Part shown: piece after piece, positions 63,958 through 64,000 of the stretch
Layout: each line of letters starts with the position of its first letter
Position numbering within the stretch: position 1 is the first letter of the stretch
Assembly: GCA_041690355.1 (NCBI GenBank)
Contig: JAWLHK010000026.1
Coordinates: 1-64,000 of the forward strand
Direction of reading: 5' to 3'
Length of the DNA stretch: 64,000 bases
Source of the DNA: JAWLHK01 sp041690355 [NCBI: bacterium]
GTDB taxonomy: Bacteria; J088; JAWLBW01
Translations under genes and position numbers: made by a program
Notes under the pieces: generated by a model
Seen by the model: the letters and a program-made list of their open reading frames with translations, nothing else
Databases searched by the model: none
What the model was told of the DNA's origin: nothing

Positions 63958-64000
63958 CGTCCCCCCCCCGCACGCAGCCCGGACCCGAAGGCGCCCGCCC

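Overview
The window is a mostly GC-rich chromosomal segment of a Gram-negative bacterium. The evidence is a TonB-dependent receptor, an outer-membrane beta-barrel, Sec-exported proteins, PcnB-type poly(A) polymerase with an Arg-rich tail, DksA/TraR, NADPH-type GltBD and a Trp-codon attenuator. The lineage cannot be fixed from sequence reading alone; a proteobacterial-grade organism (delta- or gamma-like) fits. No rRNA or tRNA gene was recognised.

Layout. 0.1-15.1 kb: host genes for an outer-membrane barrel, trehalose-6-phosphate synthase, a membrane-anchored lipase, an ABC_sub_bind periplasmic protein, a TonB receptor, a Ser/Thr kinase fused to a formylglycine-enzyme-like domain, AnmK, acetyl-CoA acetyltransferase and PcnB. 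15.1-17 kb: a TPR protein with a degenerate zincin-like tail, a DksA-like protein, and a cassette with 29-bp inverted ends carrying a frameshifted four-helix-bundle (S23) gene. 17-36.2 kb: a lower-GC accessory region framed by two related Rhs modules. The intact 2402-residue Rhs protein ends in a DUF4258-like nuclease tip followed by a DUF2283 immunity candidate. An orphan Rhs core lies 10 kb downstream on the same strand and ends in a glycine-rich tip followed by a two-TM immunity candidate. Between them lie two tyrosine recombinases, a repressor, a primase-helicase, a DUF4365 nuclease pseudogene and a TcmP/DUF5131 pair. 36.2-46.3 kb: a response regulator, a CHRD-like secreted protein, a second S23 pseudogene, peptide deformylase, a tandem ~303-bp repeat with a dead DUF4258/YgiT toxin-antitoxin remnant, then gltD and gltB. 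46.9-50.5 kb: three group-1 LEA (Em/GsiB-like) desiccation proteins around a RecQ helicase. 50.6-55.9 kb: purU, a UDP-glucuronate decarboxylase-type epimerase, a penicillin acylase-family lipoprotein and a TetR regulator. 55.9-58.4 kb: dead nucleotidyltransferase genes, a live DUF2281/PemK pair and a hexapeptide acetyltransferase. 58.9-61.6 kb: a (2S)-methylsuccinyl-CoA dehydrogenase-like flavoprotein and an HpcH-type lyase, consistent with the ethylmalonyl-CoA pathway. 62-64 kb: htpX behind a small ORF led by a yybP-ykoY (Mn2+) riboswitch, and at the right edge a complete trp leader peptide and attenuator, implying trpE just outside.

The most unusual property runs through the whole window. 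Intergenic gaps are studded with short arrays of 7-bp period whose sequence differs from site to site (GATTGAC, ATTCCTG, CAATGGT, AAATGGC, GACGTCC, GCTCGGC, CGCGGAG types). Some form inverted pairs about four heptads long bounding a cassette; others sit inside a dispersed ~190-bp repeat or directly behind terminators. Together with the S23 genes and several decayed toxin-antitoxin genes, they look like the footprint of an uncharacterised small mobile-repeat system.
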